Assembly (NCBI RefSeq): GCF_002001105.1
Contig: NZ_MUNP01000045.1
Span: 1 to 64,000 of the forward strand
Length of the DNA: 64,000 nt
Direction: 5' to 3'
From: Rhodanobacter sp. C06
Lineage (GTDB): Bacteria; Pseudomonadota; Gammaproteobacteria; Xanthomonadales; Rhodanobacteraceae
Every line of letters starts with the position of its first letter. Position 1 is the first letter of the stretch. The notes below the pieces were generated by a model, which was not told the origin of the DNA, made no database searches, and worked only from the letters and a program-made list of their open reading frames with translations. Of this stretch, positions 26,270 through 36,063 are shown in pieces. A program made the position numbers and the translations under genes.

Positions 26270-29200
26270 GTGCCAGTTCCTTCATCCGCCACAGTCGCAG
26301 ACGCCATCCAGCCGGGCCTGATGGTGGTGCACGGCAACCATCTGGAAGACCTGCGCGACCTGCTGGTCGAATGGCTGGCGCGCACGCCGCTGGCGCCGCT
26401 GGAAGACGAGACGATGCTGGTGCAGAGCAACGGCATCGCGCAGTGGCTGAAGCTGGCGCTGGCGCGCCCGCGCGACGCGGGCGGCATGGGCATCAGCGCG
26501 GCGGTGGAAATGCATCTGCCCGGCCGCTTCCTGTGGCAGGCCTACCGCGCCGTGCTGGGCCGCGAGGCGGTGCCGGCCGATTCGCCATTCGACAAGTCGC
26601 GGCTGGCCTGGCGGCTGATGCGGCTCTTGCCCACGCAACTCGGCCACGCCGACTTCGCGCCGCTGCGGCATTTCCTGGGCGAAGGCCAAGCCGACCCGGG
26701 CAAGCCCGACCCAATCAAACTTTTCCAGCTCGCGCAGCAGATCGCCGACCTGTTCGACCAGTACCAGGTCTACCGCGCCGACTGGCTGGATGACTGGGAG
26801 CATGGCCGCGACGGGCTGCGCGATGATTTACGCGCACAACGCGAGCCGCTGCCCGTCTCGCAACGCTGGCAGGCGAGGCTGTGGCGCGCGCTGTTGGAAG
26901 ATGTCGGCCCTTCGCAGCGCGACAGCCATCGCGCCGCCATGCATCGCGCCTTCCTTGCGCGCGCCGCGGCGCTGGAACAACGCCCTGCCGGCTTGCCGCG
27001 ACGCCTCGTGGTGTTCGGCATCTCCTCGCTGCCGCAACAGACGCTGGAGGCGCTCACCGCGCTGGGACGCGTCTGCCAGGTGCTGCTGCTGGTGACGAAC
27101 CCGTGCCGGCACTACTGGGCCGACATCATCGAGGACCGCGAGCTGCTCAAGGCCGAGCAGCGCCGTCAGGCCAGCAAGCCCGGCCTGCCCGCCGAGCCGC
27201 GCTACGAAGAGCTGCACCTGCACGCGAACCCGCTGCTCGCCGCCTGGGGCAAGCAGGGCCGCGACTACATCCGCCTGCTCGACAGCTTCGACACCCCCGC
27301 GGCCTACCGCCCGCGCTTCGCCGCGCTGGGCCGCGACATCGACCTGTTCGTCGACCCCGGCCGCGACAGCCTGCTGCACCAGGTGCAGCAGGCCATCCTC
27401 GACCTCGAACCGCTGCCGGCCGATCCCGCGCAACGCCAGTCGCTGATCGCGGGCGACGACTCGCTGCGCTTCCACGTCGCGCACAATCCGCAGCGCGAGG
27501 TGGAGATCCTCCACGACAACCTGCTCGCGATGTTCGAGCAGGCCGCGCGCAAGGGCACAGCGCTGGCGGCGCGCGACGTGATGGTGATGGTGCCGGACAT
27601 CCAGACCTACGCGCCGCACATCCAGGCCGTGTTCGGCCGCCTGCCGGCTGACGATCCGCGCTTCCTGCCCTGCAGCATCGCCGATCGCCCCGCACGCGGC
27701 GCCGCGCCCCTGCTGGTGGCGCTGGAACAGCTGCTGCGCCTGCCCGAATCGCGCTACGCCGCGGGCGACATCCTCGACCTGCTCGACACGCCCGCGCTGC
27801 GCCGCCGCTACGGCGTGGACGAGGCCGGCCTGCCGGTGCTGCGCCGCTGGATCGAAGGCGCCGGCATCCGCTGGGGGCTGGACGGTGCTCAAAAGGAAAC
27901 GCTGGGCCTGCCGCCCGAGGAGCAGAACAGCTGGCGTTTCGGCCTGCGCCGCATGCTGCTGGGCTACGCCGTGGGCGACGGCGCCTCGCTGGATGGCATC
28001 GCGCCCTACGACGAAGTGGGCGGCCTCGATGCCGCCCTGGTCGGCCCGCTGGCCCTGCTGCTGGACAGCCTCGACCATTACGGTCAATTGCTCGCCACGC
28101 CGGCCACGCCCGCGCAATGGAGCGAGCGCCTGCGCGGCCTGCTCGCGGCGATGTTCGACGCCGGCCGTGACGACGGCGACGCCGTGCTGTTGCAGCGCCT
28201 GCACGAGGCGTTGGAGGCGTGGGAACGCGCCTGCAACGAAGCGGGCTTCGCCGACGCCTTGCCGCTGCCCGTGGTGCGCGAGCACTGGCTGTCCGTCGTG
28301 GACGAAAGCCGCCTCTCGCAGCGCTTCCTCGGCGGCGCGGTGAGCTTCGGCACGCTCTTGCCGATGCGCGCGATCCCGTTCCGCGTGGTCTGCCTGCTGG
28401 GCATGAACGACGGCGCCTACCCGCGCCGCACGAACGGGCCGGACTTCGACCTGATGGCCACGCCCGGCCAGCAACGTCCCGGCGACCGCTCGCGCCGCGA
28501 GGACGACCGTTATCTCTTCCTGGAAGCCCTGCTCGCCGCCCGCGACGCCTTGTACGTGAGCTGGGTGGGCAAGAGCGCGCGCGACAACAGCGAGCTGCCG
28601 CCTTCGGTGCTGGTGGGCCAGCTGCGCGACTACCTCGCCGCCGGCTGGGTAAAAAGGGGTCAGAGTCGCCTTTCGGGCGAGGCGACCGAATCAGAAACGG
28701 ACCCGTCATCGAAAGGCGACTCTGACCCCCTTTTTGCCCTCACCACCGACTACCCGCTGCAAGCCTTCAGCCCGCGCTATTTCGACGCCGCCAGTGACGC
28801 GCGCCTATTCACCTATGCCGCCGAGTGGCAACGCGCGCGGCAGCCCCGCCGCGAAACCGAAGCCGCCACGCTCGCGCCGTGGCCGCGCGAAACGCCGTTG
28901 AACCTCGCCCTGCTGCAACGCTTCCTGCGCTCGCCGGCCAGGCTCTTCTACGCCGAACGCCTGGGCGTGCATTTCGCCGGCGACGACGATGCCGACACGG
29001 ACCACGAGCCCTTCGCCCTCGATCCGCTGGAGAACCACCAATTCACCGACGCCCTGCTGCGTACCGCCATCCACGCCGGCAACAACGCGCTGGCGCCTGC
29101 CGCCGAGCGCCTGCACGAACAAGGCGCGCTGCCGCCTGGCAGCTTCGGCGCGCTGACGCTGGCACCGATGGAAGCCGCCGCCGCGCGCGTCGCCACGCGT

Positions 29201-29851
29201 TGGCACGCGCTGGATGCCCACTATCCGCTCACCGGTGAAAGTCATGCGCTGTATGGCGCGGCGCACGGGTTGAGCATCGAGGACGCGCTGGACGATTTGC
29301 GCACGGACGACGACGGCAGCCACGTTTGCCTCGTGGCCACGGCGAGCCTGCTCATGCCGGACAAGAAGCTGCGCCACGACAAGCTGCTGGCCCACTGGGC
29401 GGCGCACCTGCTGGCGAACGCCAATGCGCTGCCCGTCACCACCCACATCGTGGCGCCCGATGCCATGGTGCAACTGCGCCAGCTGGATACCGCCGACGCA
29501 CAACGCCATCTCGACGCGCTGCTCGCCGCCTTCGCCGCCGGCCTGTGCGCGCCGCTGCCGCTCGCGCGCAAGACCGCGTTCGCCTGGCTGCAGGTCGAGG
29601 CGGCAAACGCAAAATCCCCGCCGGACAAACAGAAGTCCGCCGCCGCTCTCGCAGACGCAACCGCCGCGGTCGCCAGCAAACGCTACGACCACAACGACGG
29701 CGAGCACGGTCGCGGCGAAGTGGACGAGGAACCCGCGCTGGCCCGCAGCTGGCCCGACTTCGCCGCCCTGCACGCCGCCGGCTTCGAGGACTGGCTGCAT
29801 CTGTACCGCCCGCTGCTGGACGCCGCGTGCGTCGTGGATGACGCCGCATGA
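26270..29851 (+). CDS. recC: Exodeoxyribonuclease V subunit gamma (RecC)
   Basis: RecC subunit of RecBCD, 1193 aa. It holds RecB/RecD together and recognises Chi during double-strand break repair. Visible features are the start MVVHGNHLEDLRDLLVEWL (residue 18 on) and MLVQSNGIAQWLKLALA, the inactive-helicase-like VMVMVPDIQTYAPHI, LPMRAIPFRVVCLLGMNDG, and FLRSPARLFY of the inactive nuclease-like domain. A GTG start at 26270 has AGGA 7 nt upstream; the ATG at 26321 is possible. About 28 residues near 795-822 are encoded by a palindromic repeat inserted in frame. It overlaps recB by 4 nt (ATGA). Confidence 0.95.
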   Translation: MPVPSSATVADAIQPGLMVVHGNHLEDLRDLLVEWLARTPLAPLEDETMLVQSNGIAQWLKLALARPRDAGGMGISAAVEMHLPGRFLWQAYRAVLGREAVPADSPFDKSRLAWRLMRLLPTQLGHADFAPLRHFLGEGQADPGKPDPIKLFQLAQQIADLFDQYQVYRADWLDDWEHGRDGLRDDLRAQREPLPVSQRWQARLWRALLEDVGPSQRDSHRAAMHRAFLARAAALEQRPAGLPRRLVVFGISSLPQQTLEALTALGRVCQVLLLVTNPCRHYWADIIEDRELLKAEQRRQASKPGLPAEPRYEELHLHANPLLAAWGKQGRDYIRLLDSFDTPAAYRPRFAALGRDIDLFVDPGRDSLLHQVQQAILDLEPLPADPAQRQSLIAGDDSLRFHVAHNPQREVEILHDNLLAMFEQAARKGTALAARDVMVMVPDIQTYAPHIQAVFGRLPADDPRFLPCSIADRPARGAAPLLVALEQLLRLPESRYAAGDILDLLDTPALRRRYGVDEAGLPVLRRWIEGAGIRWGLDGAQKETLGLPPEEQNSWRFGLRRMLLGYAVGDGASLDGIAPYDEVGGLDAALVGPLALLLDSLDHYGQLLATPATPAQWSERLRGLLAAMFDAGRDDGDAVLLQRLHEALEAWERACNEAGFADALPLPVVREHWLSVVDESRLSQRFLGGAVSFGTLLPMRAIPFRVVCLLGMNDGAYPRRTNGPDFDLMATPGQQRPGDRSRREDDRYLFLEALLAARDALYVSWVGKSARDNSELPPSVLVGQLRDYLAAGWVKRGQSRLSGEATESETDPSSKGDSDPLFALTTDYPLQAFSPRYFDAASDARLFTYAAEWQRARQPRRETEAATLAPWPRETPLNLALLQRFLRSPARLFYAERLGVHFAGDDDADTDHEPFALDPLENHQFTDALLRTAIHAGNNALAPAAERLHEQGALPPGSFGALTLAPMEAAAARVATRWHALDAHYPLTGESHALYGAAHGLSIEDALDDLRTDDDGSHVCLVATASLLMPDKKLRHDKLLAHWAAHLLANANALPVTTHIVAPDAMVQLRQLDTADAQRHLDALLAAFAAGLCAPLPLARKTAFAWLQVEAANAKSPPDKQKSAAALADATAAVASKRYDHNDGEHGRGEVDEEPALARSWPDFAALHAAGFEDWLHLYRPLLDAACVVDDAA
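28651..28735. repeat. GGGGTCAGAGT-type palindromic element inside recC
   Basis: Arms of about 25 nt (ggggtcagagtcgcctttcg and its complement at 28710-28735, one base longer) surround a 34-nt loop. The insert reads VKRGQSRLSG...SKGDSDPLF in frame. It shares the core and the encoded K-R-G-Q-S ... S-D-S/P pattern with the icmF element. Confidence 0.9.
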
Positions 29852-32800
29852 ACAGCACGCAAGCGCTCGACCCGCTGCGCCTGCCGCTGGCCGGCACCCA
29901 GCTGATCGAAGCCAGTGCCGGCACCGGCAAGACCTGGACCATCGCCGCGCTGTACCTGCGCCTGGTGCTGGGCCACGGCGGCGGCGCGCCGTTGCTGCCC
30001 GCGCAGATCCTGGTGATGACTTTCACCAAGGCCGCCACCGCCGAGCTGCGCGAACGCATTCGCACACGGCTGGCGGAAGCGGCCGAAGCCTTCCGCGACA
30101 AGCGCGCGCCCGACGATTCCCTCGCCGCGCTGATCGCCGACTACCCCGACGCCGAGCAGCGCGCCCGCGCCGCGCGCCAGCTGGAACTGGCCGCGCAGTG
30201 GATGGACGAGGCCGCGGTGTTCACCATCCACGGCTGGTGCCAGCGCATGCTCAGCCAGCACGCCTTCGCCAGCGGCGAGGCCGCCAGCGCGGACGTGGTG
30301 GCCGACGAGGCCGAGCTGCTCGCCGATGCGGTGCGCGACTACTGGCGCGGCCATGTTTTCACGCTGGGTCGCGAGGCCGCCGCCGTGTTCCTCGGCGCGT
30401 GGAAGACCCCGGCGGAGCTGCAAAAAGCGCTCGCGCCCCTGCTGCCCCACGCGGATCGCTTGCAGCTGGACGGCCAGCCGTTGCCCGCGCCGCGCGCACC
30501 GAAGGACCTGCTCGACGCCCCTGCCGGCGCGCTGCACGAGGCCGAGGCCACGGCCCGCCAGGCGTGGCTGGCCGCCGTCGACGCGATCGAGGCCATGCTG
30601 CTCACGGCTTCGGAAACCAAGGTGCTCAAGGGCAACCTGGTCGTACCGAAAAACCTTCCCGGCCACCTCGCCACCATGCGCGCGTGGGCCCAGGGCGGCG
30701 AACTCGGCGACGATACGCTGGCGCGCTTCACGCAGTCGCGTTTGACCGAATGCACCGCCAAGGACAAGCAAGCTCCCGCGCACCCGGCCTTTGCCGCACT
30801 GGAACACGTGCAGGCCCGCCGGGCCGAAATCCTGGCGCTTCCACCATTGCTGCTCGCCCACGCCGCCCCCTGGGTGGCACGACGCGTGGACGAAGCCCGC
30901 CGCCGGCTGGCCCAGCTCGGTTACGACGACATGCTGAAGCGCCTGGACACCGCCCTGCACGGTGCGGCGGGCGATGCGCTGGCGCGCCTGATCGCCACGC
31001 AATATCCGGTGGCGCTGGTGGACGAGTTCCAGGACACCGACCCGCTGCAGTGGCGCATCTTGCAGCGCTGCTACGTGGGCATCGAAGGCAAGGCGTTGCT
31101 GCTGATCGGCGACCCCAAGCAAGCCATCTACGGCTTTCGCGGCGCCGACATCCACACCTACCTCGCCGCGCGCGAGCGGGCCGCCAAGCCGCACTGGACG
31201 CTGGGCACCAACCATCGCTCCACCGCGGCACTGGTCAAGGCCGTCAACCGGGTCTTCCTGTTTGCCGACCCATACGACGACGGCGCCTTCGGCTTCGGCA
31301 AGGCGCTGCCTTTCATCGAGGTGGACGCCAGGGGTCGCACGGAACAGCTGCAGCTCGACGGCGAAACCCTGCCCGCCATGCCCGTGGCCGTCCAGACGTC
31401 CGCATCGGCACTCAGCTCGGGCGCCTGGCGCGAGACCATGGCCGAACACGCCGCCGCGCAGCTGGTGGCCTGGCTCACCGCCGCGCAGCAAGGCCGCTGC
31501 GGCTTCGTGGACGCGCACGGCCAGCTCATGCCGCTGCAGCCCGGCGACATCGCCATCCTGGTGCGCGACCGGCACGACGCCGCGGCGATGCGCGCGGCAC
31601 TGCACGCGCGCGGCCTCGCCCACGTCTATCTCTCGGACAACCAGTCGGTGTACGCCAGCGCCGAAGCCGCGGAACTGCTCGCCTGGCTCGCCGCCTGCGC
31701 CCAGCCCGGCAACGACCGTGCCATGCGCACCGCGCTGGCCACGCCGTGCATGGGCCAGAGCCTGGCCGAGCTGGAGCGCCTGAACACCGACGAGGCGCAC
31801 TGGGAAGCCTGCGGCGAACACTTCCGCCAGCTGCATGCGCTGTGGCAACGCCACGGCGTGCTCGCGATGCTGCACGACTTGCTGCATCGTTTCGGCGTGC
31901 CCGCACGTCTGTTGGCCCGCGCCGACGGCGAACGCGCACTCACCAACCTCTTGCACTTGGCCGAACTGCTGCAGCAGGCCGCCACCGGGCTGGATGGCGA
32001 GCACGCGCTGATCCGCCATCTCGCCACGCAGGTCGCCAACCCCGCCGGCGGCGAGGCCGCCGAGGAACAGATCGTGCGGCTGGAGAGCGAAGCCGCGCTG
32101 ATCAAGATCGTCACCATCCACAAATCCAAGGGCCTGGAATACCCCGTGGTGCTGCTGCCCTTCGTCTGCGGCTTCCGCGAAACCAGCGACAAGAAGCCGT
32201 TGCTGTGGCACGACGCGCACGGTGCGGCGCACTTCGACCTGCGCCCCGACGCCGAGGCCTGGAAGCAGGCCGAGGTCGAACGCCTGCAGGAGGATCTGCG
32301 CCTGCTCTACGTGGCGCTTACCCGCGCCCGCCACCTGTGCTGGCTGGGCGTGGCCTGCCTGAAGAACGGCAACGGCAAGGCGTCGGAGCTGCACAAGTCC
32401 GCCTTCGGCTACGTGCTGTCCGGCGGCCAGCCCATCGAGCCCGCAGAGCTGCGCGCACGCGTCGACCAACTCGCCCAAGGCCAGGGCGCCATCCATGTCG
32501 CCGAGCTGCCCGAGCAGGCCGACACGCAGCGCTACCGGCCCCAGGACCACGCGATCCAGCCGCGCGACGCGCGCCGGTGCACGTTGCCCCCGCACACGCC
32601 GTGGTGGATCGCCAGCTACAGCGCGCTGGCCCAGCACGACGAGGCCACGCCGAACACCGCGCCGGAAACCCCCGCCCAGTCCACGCTGGCCGAAGCCACG
32701 CAGGCGGACGACACCGCCGAGGCCGCCCCCGCCGCGCAAGGCATTCACGCCTTCCCCCGCGGCGCTGCACCCGGCACCTTCCTGCACGAGCTCTTGGAGC

Positions 32801-33489
32801 ACTGCGCCGAAGAAGGCTTCGCCCGTGCCGCCGCGCCCTCGCCGCTGCTGCTGGAAACCATCGCGCGGCGCTGCCAGGCGCACGACTGGAAACGCTGGAT
32901 CACACCCTTGAGCGCCTGGCTACCCATCCTGCTGCGCACGCCGCTGCGCTTGCCTGATGGCGACGCCGTGCCGCTGGCCGCGCTCCGCGATCCGCAGCGC
33001 TACCGCGCCGAACTGGAGTTCTGGTTCGAGGCCAGGCACGTGCAGGCGCAGGCGCTGGATCGGCTCGTCACGACGCACACGCTGGCCGGCGCGCCGCGCC
33101 CCGCGCTCGCGCCCAAGCTGGTCAACGGCATGCTCAAGGGCTTCATCGACCTCGTGTTCGAACACGAGGGCCGCTGGTACGTGGCCGACTACAAGTCGAA
33201 CTGGCTGGGCCGCGACGCCGGCGCCTACACCGCGGCGGCGATGCGCGAGTCGGTGCTGCAGAGTCGCTACGACCTGCAGTACGCGATCTACACGCTGGCC
33301 TTGCATCGCCAGCTCCAGGCCCGCCTGCCCGGTTACGACTACGCGCGCCACATGGGCGGCGTGCTCTACCTCTACCTGCGCGGCGTGGACGGCGCCGGCC
33401 ACGGCGTGCACGTCGAACGGCTGCCGTTCGCGCTGGTCGACGCGCTGGACCAGCTGTTTGCCACGGGGGGCATCGGCCATGGCGCTTGA
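29848..33489 (+). CDS. recB: Exodeoxyribonuclease V subunit beta (RecB helicase-nuclease)
   Basis: A 1213-aa SF1 3'-5' helicase with a C-terminal nuclease. Walker A is EASAGTGKTW (residues about 22-31); the motif II region is LVDEFQDTDPLQW; GDPKQAIYGFRGADI is motif III; TIHKSKGLEYPVVLLPF and LYVALTRARH are motifs V-VI. The nuclease domain has FIDLVFEHEGRWYVADYKSN with the catalytic Asp-Lys pair, and SVLQSRYDLQYAIYTLALHR. The start overlaps recC (ATGA), and the 3' end overlaps recD by 11 nt, so the complex is translationally coupled. No palindromic insert is visible in this member, unlike its two partners. Confidence 0.96.
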   Translation: MNSTQALDPLRLPLAGTQLIEASAGTGKTWTIAALYLRLVLGHGGGAPLLPAQILVMTFTKAATAELRERIRTRLAEAAEAFRDKRAPDDSLAALIADYPDAEQRARAARQLELAAQWMDEAAVFTIHGWCQRMLSQHAFASGEAASADVVADEAELLADAVRDYWRGHVFTLGREAAAVFLGAWKTPAELQKALAPLLPHADRLQLDGQPLPAPRAPKDLLDAPAGALHEAEATARQAWLAAVDAIEAMLLTASETKVLKGNLVVPKNLPGHLATMRAWAQGGELGDDTLARFTQSRLTECTAKDKQAPAHPAFAALEHVQARRAEILALPPLLLAHAAPWVARRVDEARRRLAQLGYDDMLKRLDTALHGAAGDALARLIATQYPVALVDEFQDTDPLQWRILQRCYVGIEGKALLLIGDPKQAIYGFRGADIHTYLAARERAAKPHWTLGTNHRSTAALVKAVNRVFLFADPYDDGAFGFGKALPFIEVDARGRTEQLQLDGETLPAMPVAVQTSASALSSGAWRETMAEHAAAQLVAWLTAAQQGRCGFVDAHGQLMPLQPGDIAILVRDRHDAAAMRAALHARGLAHVYLSDNQSVYASAEAAELLAWLAACAQPGNDRAMRTALATPCMGQSLAELERLNTDEAHWEACGEHFRQLHALWQRHGVLAMLHDLLHRFGVPARLLARADGERALTNLLHLAELLQQAATGLDGEHALIRHLATQVANPAGGEAAEEQIVRLESEAALIKIVTIHKSKGLEYPVVLLPFVCGFRETSDKKPLLWHDAHGAAHFDLRPDAEAWKQAEVERLQEDLRLLYVALTRARHLCWLGVACLKNGNGKASELHKSAFGYVLSGGQPIEPAELRARVDQLAQGQGAIHVAELPEQADTQRYRPQDHAIQPRDARRCTLPPHTPWWIASYSALAQHDEATPNTAPETPAQSTLAEATQADDTAEAAPAAQGIHAFPRGAAPGTFLHELLEHCAEEGFARAAAPSPLLLETIARRCQAHDWKRWITPLSAWLPILLRTPLRLPDGDAVPLAALRDPQRYRAELEFWFEARHVQAQALDRLVTTHTLAGAPRPALAPKLVNGMLKGFIDLVFEHEGRWYVADYKSNWLGRDAGAYTAAAMRESVLQSRYDLQYAIYTLALHRQLQARLPGYDYARHMGGVLYLYLRGVDGAGHGVHVERLPFALVDALDQLFATGGIGHGA

Positions 33490-35524
33490 AGCCTTGCTCG
33501 ACCGCGCACTGGAACAGCAGCGCCTGCGTCCACTGGACGTGGCCTTCGCGCGCTTCCTCGCCGAACGCGATGCGCTGGCCCCGCCCGTGCTCTTGTGGCT
33601 GGCCGCCGTGCTAAGCCGGCAGCTGGCCGACGGCCACCTGTGCCTGGACCTCGACCTGCTCCCCGCCCTGGCCGAGGAACAGGACTGGCCCGCCGACTGG
33701 CGCGTGCTCGCCGACGACCTGCGTGCGAACGGCCCGCCCGCTTCGCCGCTGCTCGCCGCGAGCCATGCGGGCGAACCGGACCACGCGCCGCTGGTGCTCG
33801 ACGGCACGCGGCTGTACCTGCGCCGCTACTGGCGCCACGAACGCGGCGTGGCACAGGGCGTCCTCGCCCGCGTGGCGCGCACGGAGCCGGCCTCGCCGCA
33901 TCTCGCCGAGGAATTGGCGCGGCTGTTTCCCACCGACCGCAGGAGCGGCTTCAGCCGCGACAACGCGCGGCATGAAATCGCGGCTGAAGCCGCTCCTACG
34001 GCCGCTCCTGCGACAGGCACGGCACCCGACTGGCCGCGCGTCGCCTGCGCGCTGGCCGCACGCGGCGCGTTCGGCGTGATCACGGGCGGCCCCGGCACCG
34101 GCAAGACCACCACCGTGGTGCGCCTGCTCGGCCTGCTGCAGACGCTGCAGCTGCGCGAGCACGCGCAGCCGCTGCGCATCCGCCTCGCCGCGCCCACCGG
34201 CAAGGCCGCGGCGCGGCTCAACGCCTCGATCACGGAGCAGATCAGGCAACTGGACGTGGACGACGCGGTGCGCGCGGCGATTCCCGTCGACGTGACCACC
34301 CTGCACCGCCTGCTCGGTGCGCGGCCCGACACGCGCCGCTTCCGCCACGATGCGCGCAACCCGCTGCACCTGGACGTGCTGGTGGTCGACGAAGCCTCGA
34401 TGATCGACCTGGAAATGATGGCAGCCGTGCTCGACGCGCTGCCCGGAGACGCGCGGCTGATCCTGCTCGGCGACAAGGACCAGCTCTCCTCGGTGGAGGC
34501 CGGCGCGGTGCTGGGCGACCTGTGCCGCCGCGCCGACGCCGGCCACTACGACGCCGCCACCGCGCAATGGATCGAAGCCACCACCGGCGACGACATCGCC
34601 GCCTTCATGCAGCCCGACGCGCAACCGCTGGACCAGCGCATCGCCATGTTGCGCATGAGCCACCGCTTCGGCGCGACCAGCGGCATCGGCCGCCTGGCGC
34701 GCGTAGTGAACGCGGGCGATGCACTCGCCGTGCGGGACCTGCTGGCTGCTACACCGGCGGATCTCGCCTGGTTGCCGAACGCGGATGCCGCCGCGCTGGA
34801 AGCACTGGCGATCGACGGCATCGCCGCTTCGCGCCAGCTCGGCGACGCGCCTTGCGGTTATCGCCACTACCTAGCATGGCTGCGCGCCCATCGCCCCGCC
34901 GCCGATGCCGGCATGGAGGCGCACGAAGCCTGGGCGCGCGGTGCGCTGGACGCGTTCAACCGGTTCCAGCTGCTGTGCGCGCTGCGCCAGGGCCCGCATG
35001 GCGTGGAAGGCCTGAACCGGCAACTCGCCGCGGCGCTGCGCGCACGCGGGCTGATCGAGAACGGCCATGCCCTTGACGGTCCAGGCTGGTATGAAGGCCG
35101 CCCCGTGCTGCTCACCCGCAACGACTACGGCCTGGGCCTGATGAACGGCGACATCGGCCTGTGCCTGCGCCTGCCCGCCGCCGACGGCCGCGGCGGCACG
35201 CGATTGGCCGTGGCCTTCCTCGCCACCGCCGCCGACCACGCCGGCGGCACACGACTGCGCTTCGTCGCACCATCAAGGCTCGCCGACGCGGAAACCGCCT
35301 GGGCGCTCACCGTGCACAAGTCGCAAGGCTCGGAGTTCGAACACACCGCCCTGCTGCTGCCGCCCGAGCCGAACGCCGTGCTGACGCGCGAACTGCTCTA
35401 CACCGGCATCACCCGCGCCCGCCGCTGCTTCAGCCTCGTCGGCAGCGCGGCGATCGTCGAGCAGATGATCGCCCGGCGCACGCAGCGCCACTCGGGGCTG
35501 GCGGCGCGCCTGCAGGCGGGTTGA
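33479..35524 (+). CDS. recD: Exodeoxyribonuclease V subunit alpha (RecD helicase)
   Basis: A 681-aa SF1 5'-3' helicase. The N-terminal RecB-contact domain (MALEALLDRALEQQRLRPLD) is followed by Walker A GGPGTGKTTT near 202-211 and LVVDEASMIDLEMMA as motif II. LLGDKDQLSSVEAGAVLGDL is motif III; WALTVHKSQGSEF and ELLYTGITRARRC are motifs V-VI. The start ATG lies inside the end of recB. Between the N-terminal domain and the helicase, about 24 residues (RRSGFSRDNARHEIAAEAAP) come from a palindromic repeat. Confidence 0.96.
   Translation: MALEALLDRALEQQRLRPLDVAFARFLAERDALAPPVLLWLAAVLSRQLADGHLCLDLDLLPALAEEQDWPADWRVLADDLRANGPPASPLLAASHAGEPDHAPLVLDGTRLYLRRYWRHERGVAQGVLARVARTEPASPHLAEELARLFPTDRRSGFSRDNARHEIAAEAAPTAAPATGTAPDWPRVACALAARGAFGVITGGPGTGKTTTVVRLLGLLQTLQLREHAQPLRIRLAAPTGKAAARLNASITEQIRQLDVDDAVRAAIPVDVTTLHRLLGARPDTRRFRHDARNPLHLDVLVVDEASMIDLEMMAAVLDALPGDARLILLGDKDQLSSVEAGAVLGDLCRRADAGHYDAATAQWIEATTGDDIAAFMQPDAQPLDQRIAMLRMSHRFGATSGIGRLARVVNAGDALAVRDLLAATPADLAWLPNADAAALEALAIDGIAASRQLGDAPCGYRHYLAWLRAHRPAADAGMEAHEAWARGALDAFNRFQLLCALRQGPHGVEGLNRQLAAALRARGLIENGHALDGPGWYEGRPVLLTRNDYGLGLMNGDIGLCLRLPAADGRGGTRLAVAFLATAADHAGGTRLRFVAPSRLADAETAWALTVHKSQGSEFEHTALLLPPEPNAVLTRELLYTGITRARRCFSLVGSAAIVEQMIARRTQRHSGLAARLQAG
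33941..33997. repeat. AGGAGCGGCTTCAGCCGCGA-type palindrome inside recD
   Basis: A perfect 20-bp inverted repeat (aggagcggcttcagccgcga at 33941-33960 and its complement at 33978-33997) with a 17-nt loop, read through in frame in recD. The family differs from the elements in recC and icmF. Confidence 0.9.
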
Positions 35525-35530
35525 TTTCGC

Positions 35531-35995
35531 TTACCAGCAACCCGCCGTGGCCGGGCCGCGCGCGCCGGCCTGGTCGAGCGAGAGCGTGCCGCACTGGGTA
35601 TCGCGAGCGGCCTGCGCCGCTTGCGGCGTGGCCGTGAGGGTGTAGCTCGCCGCGGCAATCGCCGACGTGGCGTAGCTGTAGTCGTTGCCGGTCCGCGCTG
35701 CCGATGCGCAATCCAGCACCAGCGTCCCGTCAGAAACCGGATTCGCCACCGGCGTGGCGCTGGTGTCCTGGTTATAGCGCAGGTTGGTCGTGTAGTAGCG
35801 CTCCATGTAGTTCGCGTACTCCGACAGGCAGGCTTGCGCCGCCACGCGCTTGGTCTTGACCACATGGCGTGTGTACGAGGGAACCGCAATGGCCGCCAGG
35901 ATCGCGATGATCGCCACGATGATCATCAGCTCGATGAGGCTGAAGCCCGGTGCCGGGCCACGACCATTCATGTGCCCGCAAAATGATTTGTTCAT
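35531..35995 (-). CDS. pilE: Type IV minor pilin PilE-like
   Basis: A 154-aa type IV pilin-like protein. A short leader ends in GPAPG, and cleavage gives the mature N-terminus FSLIELMIIVAIIAILAAIA with the conserved Glu5. The C-terminal globular part has paired Cys (LVLDCASAA, DTQCGTL, ATAGCW). Start at 35995 (MNKSFCGHMN) has GGGAG about 11 nt upstream; an ATG at 35971 is the alternative. It is the last gene of the minor pilin operon, 68 nt after pilY1, and lies convergent to recD with only 6 nt between stops. Confidence 0.88.
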   Translation of the reverse strand: MNKSFCGHMNGRGPAPGFSLIELMIIVAIIAILAAIAVPSYTRHVVKTKRVAAQACLSEYANYMERYYTTNLRYNQDTSATPVANPVSDGTLVLDCASAARTGNDYSYATSAIAAASYTLTATPQAAQAARDTQCGTLSLDQAGARGPATAGCW

Positions 35996-36063
35996 GACGC
36001 AACTTGCTCCCATCGGCCAACCAGCTTTACTCGCGCTCCACTCCATTCCTGCGGACGCACCGA

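Noticed and set aside
29683-32883. A 1066-codon minus-strand frame opposite recB
   Set aside because: No motifs, and rich in Gly, Arg, Gln and Ala. RecB is certain on the other strand.
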